From: Streptomyces durmitorensis
GTDB lineage: Bacteria; Actinomycetota; Actinomycetes; Streptomycetales; Streptomycetaceae
NCBI RefSeq assembly: GCF_023498005.1
Contig: NZ_CP097289.1
Coordinates: 1,178,001-1,242,000 of the forward strand
DNA length: 64,000 bases
Direction of reading: 5' to 3'
Part shown: positions 52,719 through 61,531 of the stretch, piece by piece
Layout of the letters: each line of letters opens with the position of its first letter
Numbering within the stretch: the stretch's first letter is position 1
Position numbers and translations under genes: made by a program
Notes under the pieces: generated by a model
Seen by the model: the letters and a program-made list of their open reading frames with translations, nothing else
Database searches by the model: none
What the model was told of the DNA's origin: nothing

Positions 52719-55061
52719 TCACTTGAGTGCGGGCGGCGCCGCCTGCTCCGAGGTACCCCACTCCGAGGGCTTGTCGCCCACCGTGAAGGAGAGCTCGCGG
52801 GTGTCACGGATGTCGTCGGTCGTCAGATACGTCTTGCCGTAGTCGGCGCCGTCCGCGCGCGCCGACTGGATGTACCGGGCGGTGTCCGACGTGCCCGGCG
52901 CCTTCACCGTGAGGCGCCCCTTCGGGTAGTAGCGGCGGTCGAGGGTGAGGTCGACGCGCTCGAAGACGGGTGTCGACAGACCCCAGGTGTCCGTGCCGGG
53001 CTGGACCGGGAAGACGCCGATCGAGGACAGGACGTTCCAGGCGGACATGGTGCCGAGGTCGTCGTTCCCGGTCATGCCGGTCGGGGTGTCCGTGAAGAGG
53101 GTGAGCGCGGCGTGCACCACGTCGGTGGTCTTCCACGGCTGACCCGTCGACAGGTACGTGTACGGGGCGATGAGGTCGGGCTCGTTCTGCGGGTTGTACT
53201 TGTCCGCGTTGTAGTAGTCGTAAGGACCGTTGACCCATACCTCGCGGGCGGTCTTCGCCGGGTCCTTCAGGAGCTCCTCGTAGGCGAAGAAGGAGTCCAG
53301 GCGGTCATTGGTGGCCTGCTTGCCGCCGATGAGGTCGACCATGCCGGGCAGGTCCTGGGGGACGAGCCACTGGTACTGCCAGGACGTGCCCTCGTGGAAG
53401 CCCTCGCTCTTGGCCGGGTCGGCGGGCCCGGTGAAGGCACCGGCCTTGTCCCGCGCACGGAAGAACCCGGTCGAGGCGTCGAAGATCTTCCGGTAGTTCT
53501 GCGCACGCTCCGCGTACCGCTTGGCGTCGGCGTCGTGCCCCAGCTCACCGGCCATCTGCCCGAGCATCGCGTCCGAGAGGGCGTACTCCAGGGTCGCGGA
53601 AGCGCCGTGGTCGTAGTCCGAGTCGCCGGGCTTGGCGTGCGGGCGGCCCTTGATGTACGGCGCGAAACCGTCGCTCAGATACTCCTTGTTGGCCTCGCGT
53701 CCCACGGGCGCCGATTCGGCGGGCGGCACACCGTCGGCGTTCTTCTTCAGCGCGCGGTACGCCTCCTCCTCATGCCCCTTCAGCAGACCCTGCTGGTAGG
53801 CGTTGGTGAGGAAGGGGGTGACCGGGTCGCCGGTCATGATGTTCGTCTCGACCGTGCCGTAGCCCCACTTGGGCAGCCAGCCGCTCTCCTCGTCGATCTT
53901 CAGGACGGAGAGCGCCATGTCGCGGGACTCGTGCGGCGCGAGCAGGGACAGGAGCTGGGCCTGGGTGCGGTAGGTGTCCCAGAGCGACCAGTTCTGGTAG
54001 TAGGTGAACCCCTTGGCCCGGTGGACCTTCTGGTCCCAGCCCGTGTACCGGCCGTCGACGTCGCTGCCGATGTTCGGCGCGAGGAAGGAACGGTAGAGGG
54101 ACGAGTAGAAGGTGCGGCGCACGGTCTCGCTGCCGCCCTGCGCCTTCACGTCGTCGAGCCGGTCCTCCCATGCCCGCTGGGCCGCCTTGGCCACATGGTC
54201 GTACGAACGCCCGCCCTCCGCGCGGAGATTGAGCGCGGCGCCCTTGGCGTCGACGTACGAGAGAGCCGTGGTCGCCTCGACGGTGCGGTCCTTGGAGGTG
54301 TCGAACCGGACGTAGGCGCCGTTGCGCTCCTCGCCCGCCGACGACGTCTTGGAGCCCGCGGTGACGGTGTCGCCCTTCCAGGTGCCCGACGTGGTGAAGG
54401 GGCGGTCGAAGCGGGTGATCGTGTAGACCGTGTACGGCTTGGTGTCCTGGCAGAAGCCGCTGCCGGTGATCGCCGTGCGGACCGTGCGGCTGTCGAGGAT
54501 CTCGACCTTGGTACTGCCCGTCTTGTGCAGCGACTGGCCCGCGTTGAGCAGGACGTTGGCCTTGTCGGTGGCGGGGAAGGTGTAGCGCTGCACGCCGGTG
54601 CGCTTAGTCGCGGTCAGCTCGGCGTCGATGCCGGACTTGAGGCCCACCTTGTACGCGCCGGGGCTCGCCTTCTCGTCGTCGTGACTGAACTCCGCCGCGT
54701 ACTTGGCGTAGTCCGTCTCCTTGACGTCACCCGTGGTGGGAAGCACCGGCAGATCGCCGCCCAACCCGCAACCCACGCCGGAGAGATGGACAGTCGAGAA
54801 GCCGCGGATGTGGGTGTCGGAGTGGTCGTAGCCGGTGTTGTGCCCGGTGTCGGGCGAGAACTGGACCATGCCGAAGGGCACGGCCGCTCCGGGATAGGTG
54901 TTGCCCTCGTTCTCGGTGCCGATGAACGGGTTGACCAGGTCGGTCAGTTGACCGTCGCCTGCCGGGGCGGCCTGGGCCGCCGGTATGGCGAGGGCTCCCC
55001 CGAGGAGCGCGGCCGCGGCCACCGCCACCCCCGTACCGCGTAGCCGTTGGGTCCATCTCAT
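52719..55061 (-). CDS. GH92 exo-alpha-mannosidase, exported
   Basis: 780 residues. Signal peptide about 1-31 (Arg-rich start, Ala-rich core, AAQAAPAG). GH92 blocks: LTDLVNPFIGTENEGNTYPGA (start of the N-terminal beta-sandwich), YQNWSLWDTYRTQAQLL, SDYDHGASATLEYALSD and MTGNDDLGTMSAWNVLSSIG in the catalytic (alpha/alpha)6 barrel. GH92 enzymes are calcium-dependent exo-mannosidases, many acting on alpha-1,2-mannose of high-mannose N-glycans. The ATG follows AAGGAGG by 11 nt; the frame is open 24 codons upstream. It is monocistronic with its own palindromic operator. Confidence 0.94.
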   Translation of the reverse strand: MRWTQRLRGTGVAVAAAALLGGALAIPAAQAAPAGDGQLTDLVNPFIGTENEGNTYPGAAVPFGMVQFSPDTGHNTGYDHSDTHIRGFSTVHLSGVGCGLGGDLPVLPTTGDVKETDYAKYAAEFSHDDEKASPGAYKVGLKSGIDAELTATKRTGVQRYTFPATDKANVLLNAGQSLHKTGSTKVEILDSRTVRTAITGSGFCQDTKPYTVYTITRFDRPFTTSGTWKGDTVTAGSKTSSAGEERNGAYVRFDTSKDRTVEATTALSYVDAKGAALNLRAEGGRSYDHVAKAAQRAWEDRLDDVKAQGGSETVRRTFYSSLYRSFLAPNIGSDVDGRYTGWDQKVHRAKGFTYYQNWSLWDTYRTQAQLLSLLAPHESRDMALSVLKIDEESGWLPKWGYGTVETNIMTGDPVTPFLTNAYQQGLLKGHEEEAYRALKKNADGVPPAESAPVGREANKEYLSDGFAPYIKGRPHAKPGDSDYDHGASATLEYALSDAMLGQMAGELGHDADAKRYAERAQNYRKIFDASTGFFRARDKAGAFTGPADPAKSEGFHEGTSWQYQWLVPQDLPGMVDLIGGKQATNDRLDSFFAYEELLKDPAKTAREVWVNGPYDYYNADKYNPQNEPDLIAPYTYLSTGQPWKTTDVVHAALTLFTDTPTGMTGNDDLGTMSAWNVLSSIGVFPVQPGTDTWGLSTPVFERVDLTLDRRYYPKGRLTVKAPGTSDTARYIQSARADGADYGKTYLTTDDIRDTRELSFTVGDKPSEWGTSEQAAPPALK

Positions 55062-55080
55062 GGGTGGGAACGCCTCCTTG

Positions 55081-55092
55081 GACAACGTTGTC
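55081..55092. promoter_or_regulatory. LacI-type palindromic operator in front of GH92
   Basis: GACAACGTTGTC, a perfect 12-bp palindrome with central CG, 20 nt upstream of the GH92 start. It shares ACAACGTTG with the site upstream of the GH2 gene at 60251. Confidence 0.72.
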
Positions 55093-55227
55093 AACGCACG
55101 GAACGCGATCATTCTTCGGGGGTCCCGTCGCACGCGTCAAGGGGCTGGGGGCCGCCATCGAGGGGCGCCACTGAAGGCCGCCTCGCATCAGCTTGCCTTT
55201 ATATAAGCAACGCGTGATACTCGATCC

Positions 55228-55554
55228 ATGGACGTGTTCGAAGCTGTGGCCGAGCCGAGCCGCAGGGCCCTGCTCGACGCGCTCGCGGAGGGTGAGCGGT
55301 CCGCGGGCGAGCTGGTCGCGCTGCTCCCGGAGCTGACCCAGCCCGCCGTCTCCCGGCATCTGCGGGTGCTGCGGGAGGTCGGCCTGGTCGAGGTGCGCGC
55401 GGACGCGCAGCGCAGGATCTACGCGCTGCGCCCCGACGGCCTCGCCGAGGTCGACGCGTGGATCGGCCGCTACCGCCGCTACTGGGCGGACCATCTCGGC
55501 GCCCTGGAACAGCACTTGGCGCGCACGCACAAGAAAGCGGAGGGACCGTCGTGA
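55228..55554 (+). CDS. ArsR-family winged-helix regulator
   Basis: 108 residues. DVFEAVAEPSRRALLDALAEG, LTQPAVSRHLRVLREVGLVEVR and RRIYALRPDGL give the ArsR helix-turn-helix and wing. No cysteine metal site; it belongs to the group paired with SRPBCC proteins. Its stop overlaps the SRPBCC GTG by 4 nt, so the pair is coupled. It probably controls its own operon. Confidence 0.9.
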   Translation: MDVFEAVAEPSRRALLDALAEGERSAGELVALLPELTQPAVSRHLRVLREVGLVEVRADAQRRIYALRPDGLAEVDAWIGRYRRYWADHLGALEQHLARTHKKAEGPS

Positions 55555-56069
55555 GCAATCACCTCGGGGAACCGACAGGGGAACTGGCAGGGGAACTGGC
55601 ACTCGACGGAGGGCAGACCGTCCTCACCTTCGTCCGGCACCTGCCCTATCCGGTCGAGGCGGTCTGGTCCGCCATCGCCGACCCGGAGCAGCGGGCCGCC
55701 TGGTTCGGCAAGACACTCGTCGAGGGCCGCGCGGGCGGTGTCATCGACATGGTGCCCACGGGTCCGGCCAACCCCGTCCAGGACAAGCGGATGACCGGCC
55801 GGATCCTCGTCTGGGATCCGCCGCACGTGCTGGAGCACGAGTGGAAGCAGGCCCTCGCCGAGGACGGCGTGGTGCGTTACGAGCTGACGCCCGACGGCGA
55901 AGGCACGGTGCTCACCTTCACCCACCGCGGCCTGAGCGTGCCCAACGCCAAGGAGTACGGGCCCGGCACGCACGCGTACCTCGATCGGCTCGCCGCGCAC
56001 CTGGCCGGGACGCGCGTCCCGGGGTGGCGCGAGCGCTATGCGGAAGTCGCCCCCGCCTACCGGGCCTGA
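55551..56069 (+). CDS. SRPBCC (AHSA1-like) domain protein
   Basis: 172 residues from the GTG that overlaps the ArsR stop. TFVRHLPYPVEAVWSAIADPEQRAAWFG starts the AHSA1/START-like fold, and VWDPPHVLEHEW and GTVLTFTHRGL continue it. Such proteins bind hydrophobic ligands; the ligand here is unknown. GCGGAGG precedes the start. Confidence 0.88.
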   Translation: MSNHLGEPTGELAGELALDGGQTVLTFVRHLPYPVEAVWSAIADPEQRAAWFGKTLVEGRAGGVIDMVPTGPANPVQDKRMTGRILVWDPPHVLEHEWKQALAEDGVVRYELTPDGEGTVLTFTHRGLSVPNAKEYGPGTHAYLDRLAAHLAGTRVPGWRERYAEVAPAYRA

Positions 56070-56145
56070 CCAGGCCGACACGACCGACCCGACCGACCCG
56101 ACCTGCTCTCACCACACCGGACCCGGACACACGAGGAGTCACATC

Positions 56146-56760
56146 ATGTCCGCTGCCCTAGGCATCAACCGGCCCGGCGTCATCGTCGCCCACCACTCGG
56201 GATGGGGGCACACCGCCGCCCTCGCCGACGCGGTGGCCGAGGGCGCTCGCCTGGCGGGCGCCACGGTCACCACGCTGGCCGTCGACCACATCACCGAGGA
56301 ACAGTGGACCGTCCTCGACGAGGCGGACGCCATCATCTTCGGCAGCGCCACCTACATGGGCAACGTCTCGGCGGGCTTCCAGACCTTCGCCGAGCTCTCC
56401 TCGCGCCGCTGCATGACCGGCGCGTGGCGGGACAAGGTCGCCGCGGGGTTCGTCAACTCCGGCTCCAAGAGCGGCGACAAGCTGCACGCGCTGATGTCCC
56501 TCTCCGTGCTCGCCGCCCAGCACCACATGCACTGGGTCAACCTCGGTCTCTTTCCTGGCTGGAACAGCTCCACCAGCAGCGAGCAGGACCTGAACCGGCT
56601 CGGGTTCTTCCTCGGGGCCGGCGCGCAGACGGACACCGACGTGTCGGCGGAGCAGGTGCACAAGTCCGACGTGCTCACCTGCCGGCATCTGGGCGGCCGG
56701 GTGGCCGAGGTGACGGCCCAGCTCCTCGCGGGGCGGGCCGGGCGGGCCGCAGCGGCCTGA
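56146..56760 (+). CDS. Flavodoxin-like (WrbA-type) NAD(P)H oxidoreductase
   Basis: 204 residues. The FMN phosphate loop reads HHSGWGHTAALADAVAEGA; FGSATYMGNVSAGFQTF and FVNSGSKSGDKLH form the isoalloxazine loops. These match NAD(P)H:quinone-type flavodoxin-fold proteins. Good GAGGAG upstream. It lies 76 nt after the SRPBCC gene and may belong to the same transcript. Confidence 0.86.
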   Translation: MSAALGINRPGVIVAHHSGWGHTAALADAVAEGARLAGATVTTLAVDHITEEQWTVLDEADAIIFGSATYMGNVSAGFQTFAELSSRRCMTGAWRDKVAAGFVNSGSKSGDKLHALMSLSVLAAQHHMHWVNLGLFPGWNSSTSSEQDLNRLGFFLGAGAQTDTDVSAEQVHKSDVLTCRHLGGRVAEVTAQLLAGRAGRAAAA

Positions 56761-56769
56761 GACCCCGCG

Positions 56770-57471
56770 TCAGCCGGTGTGCAGCCACACCCGCAGCGGT
56801 CCGACCGGCGTGAACCCCTGACCGACCGCGGCGTCCAGGCTCTCGCCGCTCTCGTATCCGACGACGGGCAGGCCCGGCCAGAGCCGGGCGACCTCCGCCA
56901 GGCAGCCCGCCCAGGCGGACTCCTCGTCGGCCGAAGTGAACAGGTTCGAGACACCGACCACCGACGCGCCGGGGCTCGCAATGGCGCCTGCCACGATCCG
57001 CCCCTCGGCGTAGGCGGCAAGGAACGTCGTGCCGTCGGACAGCAGCCCCGGGCGGAAGAGGCCTGTGCCCTCTTCGCCGTCGTTCCACGCGGTCTCCCAC
57101 GCGGGCAGGGACTCGGAGCTCTTGATCTGCTCCCAATTGAGGTGTGCCGCAACGGGAGTTGGACCCGGCTCCCGGTGGATCCACTGGGCTTCGAACAGCA
57201 CCTCGAAGCCCAGTGGATCCAGATCGAGGCAGGCGAAGCTGTCCTTGACGGAGCAGCCCGGTGACGCCGTGTCGATCCGGGCCACCAGGTCGGCCGCCGA
57301 CGCGTCGGGGGTGAGCGTCACGGCATCGGGATACAGCGGCGGCGTCCGGCGCGCGCTGCTCCACATCCCCGCGCCGAACTCCCCCCGCAGTCCGTGCGTG
57401 CGGCAGACCGCGTCGCACCACTCGGCGTTGTTGCGGGCCGCGGCCCCTGCCCACTCGTTCTCGGTGATCAC
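56770..57471 (-). CDS. GNAT-like protein
   Basis: 233 residues, cytosolic, from a GTG. The C-terminal half has GTTFLAAYAEGRIVAGAIAS, VVGVSNLFTS and AEVARLWPGLPVVGYESGESLDAAVGQGFTPVGPLRVWLH, the usual GNAT acetyl-CoA strand and closing strand order. The N-terminal half is family-specific. Substrate unknown. Its gene contains a perfect 18-bp inverted repeat (57177-57220). Convergent with the flavodoxin-like gene. Confidence 0.7.
   Translation of the reverse strand: MITENEWAGAAARNNAEWCDAVCRTHGLRGEFGAGMWSSARRTPPLYPDAVTLTPDASAADLVARIDTASPGCSVKDSFACLDLDPLGFEVLFEAQWIHREPGPTPVAAHLNWEQIKSSESLPAWETAWNDGEEGTGLFRPGLLSDGTTFLAAYAEGRIVAGAIASPGASVVGVSNLFTSADEESAWAGCLAEVARLWPGLPVVGYESGESLDAAVGQGFTPVGPLRVWLHTG
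57177..57220. repeat. Perfect 18-bp inverted repeat inside the GNAT-like gene
   Basis: Arms at 57177-57194 (starting GGATCCACTGGG) and 57203-57220 are exactly complementary around an 8-nt loop. It encodes residues in the stretch DPLGFEVLFEAQWIH. Too long for chance in coding DNA without cause. Confidence 0.9.
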
Positions 57472-57513
57472 CGGGCGATCGTGCCAAGCGGGCGGGCCCG
57501 CGTCCACGGGTTA

Positions 57514-57542
57514 AGCGCTCCGGCCCACCGGGCCGGAGCGCT
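57514..57542. terminator. Hairpin terminator of the GH2 gene
   Basis: AGCGCTCCGGCCC pairs perfectly with its complement (13 bp) across a 3-nt loop, 9 nt after the GH2 stop. Confidence 0.9.
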
Positions 57543-57551
57543 AACGCCTCG

Positions 57552-60170
57552 TCAGGAGCCGGAGCACCCCGCCGGGTCCGGCCGCGACGCGTCGCCGATC
57601 AGGGCTTCATGTGCTGCCTTGAGCCGCTTCACGTCGGGCTTGACGACCCTGCGGTCGTACGTTAGCAGGCCGTTCAACTCGCCCTCCACATCGGAGATCT
57701 GCGTGTAGACGGCGCCGTTGCCGCCCTTGCAGGCGAGCTTGTGCACCTCGTCGAGCTTCGTGAGGTAGTCGTCCGTGTACGTCGCCGGGTCCACGTCGAC
57801 GTAACTCTGCTGGACGGACCAGGCGTGCCCGGGTACCGCGAGTCCGAGTCCGCCGTACTCCCCGTTGATCTGTGCCCGTACGCCGTCCGGCTTGGGCGGC
57901 AGTGCCGGGCTCGGGTAGCCGTGCTCGTCCATGATGTCGCCGGTGCCGCCGTCGGCACCGAGGTTGAGGCCCGACATGCCGTTGACCAGGCGGGTCGGGT
58001 CCCAGGACTTGGCCTGGGTGGCGATGCGGCCCTGGTCGTACTGGCCCCAGCCCTCGTTGAAGGTGACCCACATGACGATCGACGGGTGGTTCGCGTGCTC
58101 GTCGATCATCTGCTTCATCTCGCTCTCGTACTGAGCGCGAGCGGCGGTGCTCGGGTTGCGGTCCGAGCGCATCGAGGGCATGTCCTGCCAGACCATCAGG
58201 CCCAGCTTGTCCGCCCAGTAGAACCAGCGGTCAGGCTCCACCTTGATGTGCTTGCGCACGGAGTTGAAGCCCATCTCCTTGTGCATCTTGAGGTCGTACG
58301 CGAGCGCCTCGTCGGTCGGCGCCGTGTGCAGGCCGTCCGGCCAGAAGCCCTGGTCGAGCGTGGCCATCAGGAACTGCGGCTTGCCGTTGAGCATCGTGCG
58401 CGGGGTGCCGTTCACCTTCTCCACCGCGACCGTGCGCATCCCGAAGTAGCTCTTGACCTGGTCGCGGCCGACGGTCACCTTCAGGTCGTAGAGGAAGGGA
58501 TCGTCCGGCGACCACAGGCGCGGATCGGCGATCTTCAGCTTGAGCGGTGTGCCCGTGCGTCCGCTCGCCTCGGCGACCTTCTTCTTGCCTTCGTACGCGA
58601 CCGCCTTGACCGGCACTCCGTCGCGTACGCCCTTCGGCTCGACGGTGACCTCCTTGGTGGCCACGTCGGGTGTGATCTTGAGCGAGTCGGCGTGGTCGGC
58701 CGCCACCGGCTCCATCCACACCGTCTGCCAGATGCCGGAGGACGGGGTGTACCAGATGCCGCTGGGGTCCAGGCGCTGCTTGCCGACGGGCGGGTTCTCG
58801 CCGTCCTTGGAGTCGGTCGGGTCGTAGACGCCGACGATCAGCTCCTGGGTCTTGCCCGGCTTCAGGGCGTCCGTGATGTCGGCACTGAACTTGTCGTAGC
58901 CGCCCTTGTGTTCGGCGACCTTCTTGCCGTTCACGAACACCTCGGACTGCCAGTCGACCGCGCCGAAGTTGAGCTTGAGGCGCTTGCCGTCGCCGACCTT
59001 CCAGCCCTCGGGGACGGTGAAGGTCCTGCGGTACCACATGCGGTCCTCGTGCCGCTCCACTCCGGAGAGCTGGGACTCCACGGGGTAGGGGACGAGGATC
59101 TTCTCGCCGAGCTGCTTGCCGACCGGGGGCTTCTCGCCGGCCTTGGCGGAGGCGAACTGCCAGGAGCCGTTGAGGTTGCGCCAGGCGTCACGGGTCAGCT
59201 GGGGGCGGGGGTACTCGGGGAGCGCGTTGTCCGGGCCCACCTTGTCGGCCCACTTGGTGCGCAGCTGGTGCTCGGAGTGGTTGGGGCCGCTGCTCCAGAA
59301 CGCGGACACCGCCTTGCCGTCGTCGCCGGTCAAGCCGCCCTTGCCGTCGTAGCGCAGGTCGGCTGTGCCCTTGGCCGTGCCTGTCTTGTTGCCGACGACG
59401 GGTTCCTTGAGGCCCACCAGGAGCGCGCGCGGGTCCTTCGGGTCGGCCTTGACCGTGCTGATGGGCCACTTGGCGCCGCCGATGACCGCCTCGATGTGGG
59501 TGGCGAGATCGTTCGGGGGCGCGGCCAGCTCCTGTGCGAAGTCGAGCTTCAGGGTGCGGCCGTCCTTGAGGACGGTGGCGGAGGTGGCTCCGTCGTACTC
59601 GAAGCCGTCGGGGAGGCGGAAGGCCGACTGCGGGACGGCCTCCTTGGTGCCGCCGGGCTCGGTCCAGCGCAGGTGGAGATTGGAGCCGCCGTAGTGCTCG
59701 AAGTACTCGACCTTGATGTCGTAGGCCTTGCCGGCCGTCAACTCGACGGGTTGCGCGGTCTGTTCCTTGTCCCAGTCGTCGACCCAGTGGTCGATGGCGA
59801 GCTTGCCGTCGACCCAGAGCCGGAAGCCGTTGTCGCCGATCATGGAGAAGGTGTGGGATCCGGTCTTCTCCGGAACGACCTTGCCGGTCCAGCGGACGGT
59901 GGCGTCGTCGGCCTTCCCGGTGGCGAAGGTCAGGCGCGGGTCGAGGTTGTCGAAGTCGATGCGCTGGTCGAAGCCGGTGGCCTTGAGCTCGTGGAAGTCG
60001 AAGGCGCCGGGGGCGGACTGCGTGTAGTACTCGCCCTTCAGGCCGTGGACCTCGGGGGGTTCGTCGGCGGCTGTCGCGGCCGGCACGGCGGTGAGTCCGG
60101 CGAAGGCGAGGGCGACGGTGAGCAGCAGTATCAGCTGCCTGCGGAGTCGTCTGTGACGGATGGGGCGCAC
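57552..60170 (-). CDS. PA14-GH2 beta-glycosidase, exported (beta-galactosidase-like)
   Basis: 872 residues. Signal peptide about 1-35. A PA14 carbohydrate-binding domain (about 40-170, LKGEYYTQSAPGAFDF and RLWVDGKLAIDHWV) comes first. A GH2 sugar-binding jelly roll (from about 340), an immunoglobulin-like domain and a barrel follow. WVTFNEGWGQYD has acid/base Glu706 and QINGEYGGLG nucleophile Glu771. GH2 includes beta-galactosidases, beta-mannosidases and glucuronidases; the exact specificity is not decided by sequence. GTG with GGAGG 4-5 nt upstream. Divergent from a LacI regulator with a palindromic site between. Confidence 0.9.
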   Translation of the reverse strand: MRPIRHRRLRRQLILLLTVALAFAGLTAVPAATAADEPPEVHGLKGEYYTQSAPGAFDFHELKATGFDQRIDFDNLDPRLTFATGKADDATVRWTGKVVPEKTGSHTFSMIGDNGFRLWVDGKLAIDHWVDDWDKEQTAQPVELTAGKAYDIKVEYFEHYGGSNLHLRWTEPGGTKEAVPQSAFRLPDGFEYDGATSATVLKDGRTLKLDFAQELAAPPNDLATHIEAVIGGAKWPISTVKADPKDPRALLVGLKEPVVGNKTGTAKGTADLRYDGKGGLTGDDGKAVSAFWSSGPNHSEHQLRTKWADKVGPDNALPEYPRPQLTRDAWRNLNGSWQFASAKAGEKPPVGKQLGEKILVPYPVESQLSGVERHEDRMWYRRTFTVPEGWKVGDGKRLKLNFGAVDWQSEVFVNGKKVAEHKGGYDKFSADITDALKPGKTQELIVGVYDPTDSKDGENPPVGKQRLDPSGIWYTPSSGIWQTVWMEPVAADHADSLKITPDVATKEVTVEPKGVRDGVPVKAVAYEGKKKVAEASGRTGTPLKLKIADPRLWSPDDPFLYDLKVTVGRDQVKSYFGMRTVAVEKVNGTPRTMLNGKPQFLMATLDQGFWPDGLHTAPTDEALAYDLKMHKEMGFNSVRKHIKVEPDRWFYWADKLGLMVWQDMPSMRSDRNPSTAARAQYESEMKQMIDEHANHPSIVMWVTFNEGWGQYDQGRIATQAKSWDPTRLVNGMSGLNLGADGGTGDIMDEHGYPSPALPPKPDGVRAQINGEYGGLGLAVPGHAWSVQQSYVDVDPATYTDDYLTKLDEVHKLACKGGNGAVYTQISDVEGELNGLLTYDRRVVKPDVKRLKAAHEALIGDASRPDPAGCSGS

Positions 60171-60250
60171 GGATCCTCCTTTGCTTGAAGCGGTGCTCGA
60201 AGGCTGAGGAAGGGTGGCGGCTCGCCGCTCCAGTCGGTACAACGAGTCTG

Positions 60251-60262
60251 TACAACGTTGGA
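60251..60262. promoter_or_regulatory. LacI-type operator upstream of GH2
   Basis: TACAACGTTGGA, CG-centred, 81 nt before the GH2 start and 101 nt before the LacI start. Read in reverse, TTCCAACGTTGTAC, it matches 61430-61443 at 12 of 14 positions. Confidence 0.65.
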
Positions 60263-60362
60263 AGGAACGGCAGTTGGCATGACAGCACGCCCCTCGGCGC
60301 GCTGTCCAGGGCCATGACAAACACCCCGGCACAGGGGTCCACGTCGACGCAGGGAGCTGCAC

Positions 60363-61376
60363 GTGCGGGTTAGCCTCAAAGACGTCGCGGAGCACGCGGG
60401 CGTCTCCATCAAGACCGTCTCGAACGTGGTGAACAAGTATCAGCACGTCACCCCGGCGATGCGGGCGCGCGTCCAGGAGGCGATCGACGAGCTGGGCTAC
60501 CGGCCGAATTTGACGGCGCGTCACCTGCGGAAGGGCCGTACGGGAATCATCGCGCTGGCCGTTCCCGAGCTCGGCAACCCGTACTTCGCCGAGCTGGCCG
60601 GTGCGGTCATCGACGCGGCGGCCGAGCACGATTTCACCGTCCTGCTCGACCACACCCGCGGCGAACGCGAGCAGGAGGTCCTGGTCAGCCAGGGTTTCCG
60701 GGCCCGGGTGATCGACGGTCTGATCCTGAGCCCCCTCGAGCTGGAGGCGGACGACCTGCTCGGCCGCGAGGACGACGTACCGCTGGTGCTGCTCGGCGAG
60801 CGCCAGTACGACCTGCCGTACGACCACATCGCGATCGACAACGTGGCCGCGGCCCGCACGGCGGTGCGCCACCTCATCGGCCGCGGCCGCTCCCGCATCG
60901 CGTATCTCGGTGCCCGCACGGACTCCGCCAACCGTCCCGCGAACCTCCGACTCCAGGGCTGGCGCGAGGAGTTGACGCAGGCGGGGATAGCCGCGCCGGA
61001 CAATCTGGTGGGCCCGGTCGGCGGCTGGAACCGCTGGGACGGGGCAAAGGCGATGGCGCGGATGCTGGACGCGGGAGTGCGGCCCGACGCGGTCTTCGCC
61101 TACAACGACCTGGTGGCCATCGGCGCCATGCGGGTGCTGCACGAGCGCGGTCTGCGCGTGCCGTGGGACGTGGCGGTGGTCGGCTTCGACGACATCGCCG
61201 AGGGCCAGTTCGGGGCCGTCACGCTGACCACGGTCTCGCCGGACAAGCAGGCCATCGCCCGCCTCGCGGTGGCCTCGCTGCTGCGCAGCCTGGAGGGCGC
61301 GGGAGAGCCCGAGGGCCGTGAACTCGCGGCGGAATTCCGCCTGGTGGAGCGGGAAAGCACGCTGGGCCGACGCTGA
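60363..61376 (+). CDS. LacI-family regulator of the GH2/sugar importer locus
   Basis: 337 residues. RVSLKDVAEHAGVSIKTVSNVVNKYQHVTPAMRARVQEAIDELGY and LRKGRTG give the DNA-binding domain and hinge. The effector domain has LAVPELGNPYFAELAGAVIDAA and GFDDIAEGQFGAVTLTTV. GTG start with GGGAG upstream. It lies between two matching operator-like sites, one for the divergent GH2 and one for the importer downstream, so it probably controls both. Confidence 0.92.
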   Translation: MRVSLKDVAEHAGVSIKTVSNVVNKYQHVTPAMRARVQEAIDELGYRPNLTARHLRKGRTGIIALAVPELGNPYFAELAGAVIDAAAEHDFTVLLDHTRGEREQEVLVSQGFRARVIDGLILSPLELEADDLLGREDDVPLVLLGERQYDLPYDHIAIDNVAAARTAVRHLIGRGRSRIAYLGARTDSANRPANLRLQGWREELTQAGIAAPDNLVGPVGGWNRWDGAKAMARMLDAGVRPDAVFAYNDLVAIGAMRVLHERGLRVPWDVAVVGFDDIAEGQFGAVTLTTVSPDKQAIARLAVASLLRSLEGAGEPEGRELAAEFRLVERESTLGRR

Positions 61377-61429
61377 TCGACCAGGTCGGCAGCTGCGGCC
61401 TCCCCTTGCGCGGAGGGTTTACAGGGTTC

Positions 61430-61444
61430 TTCCAACGATGTAAA
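61430..61444. promoter_or_regulatory. Second copy of the LacI-type operator, before the importer operon
   Basis: TTCCAACGATGTAAA, 88 nt before the binding-protein start, almost the same as the reverse of the site at 60251. Confidence 0.6.
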
Positions 61445-61531
61445 AAGCTCCCCGTACCGCCGAGTTGACCGCAAGTGCCGATCCTCCCGTGAGCGCTCTC
61501 AGCGCCGGGGCCGTGCCGTTTTGGGGACTCC

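Noticed and set aside
57177..57220. Inverted repeat as a terminator
   Set aside because: It lies in the middle of an open frame with coding on both arms. The real terminators here are outside genes.
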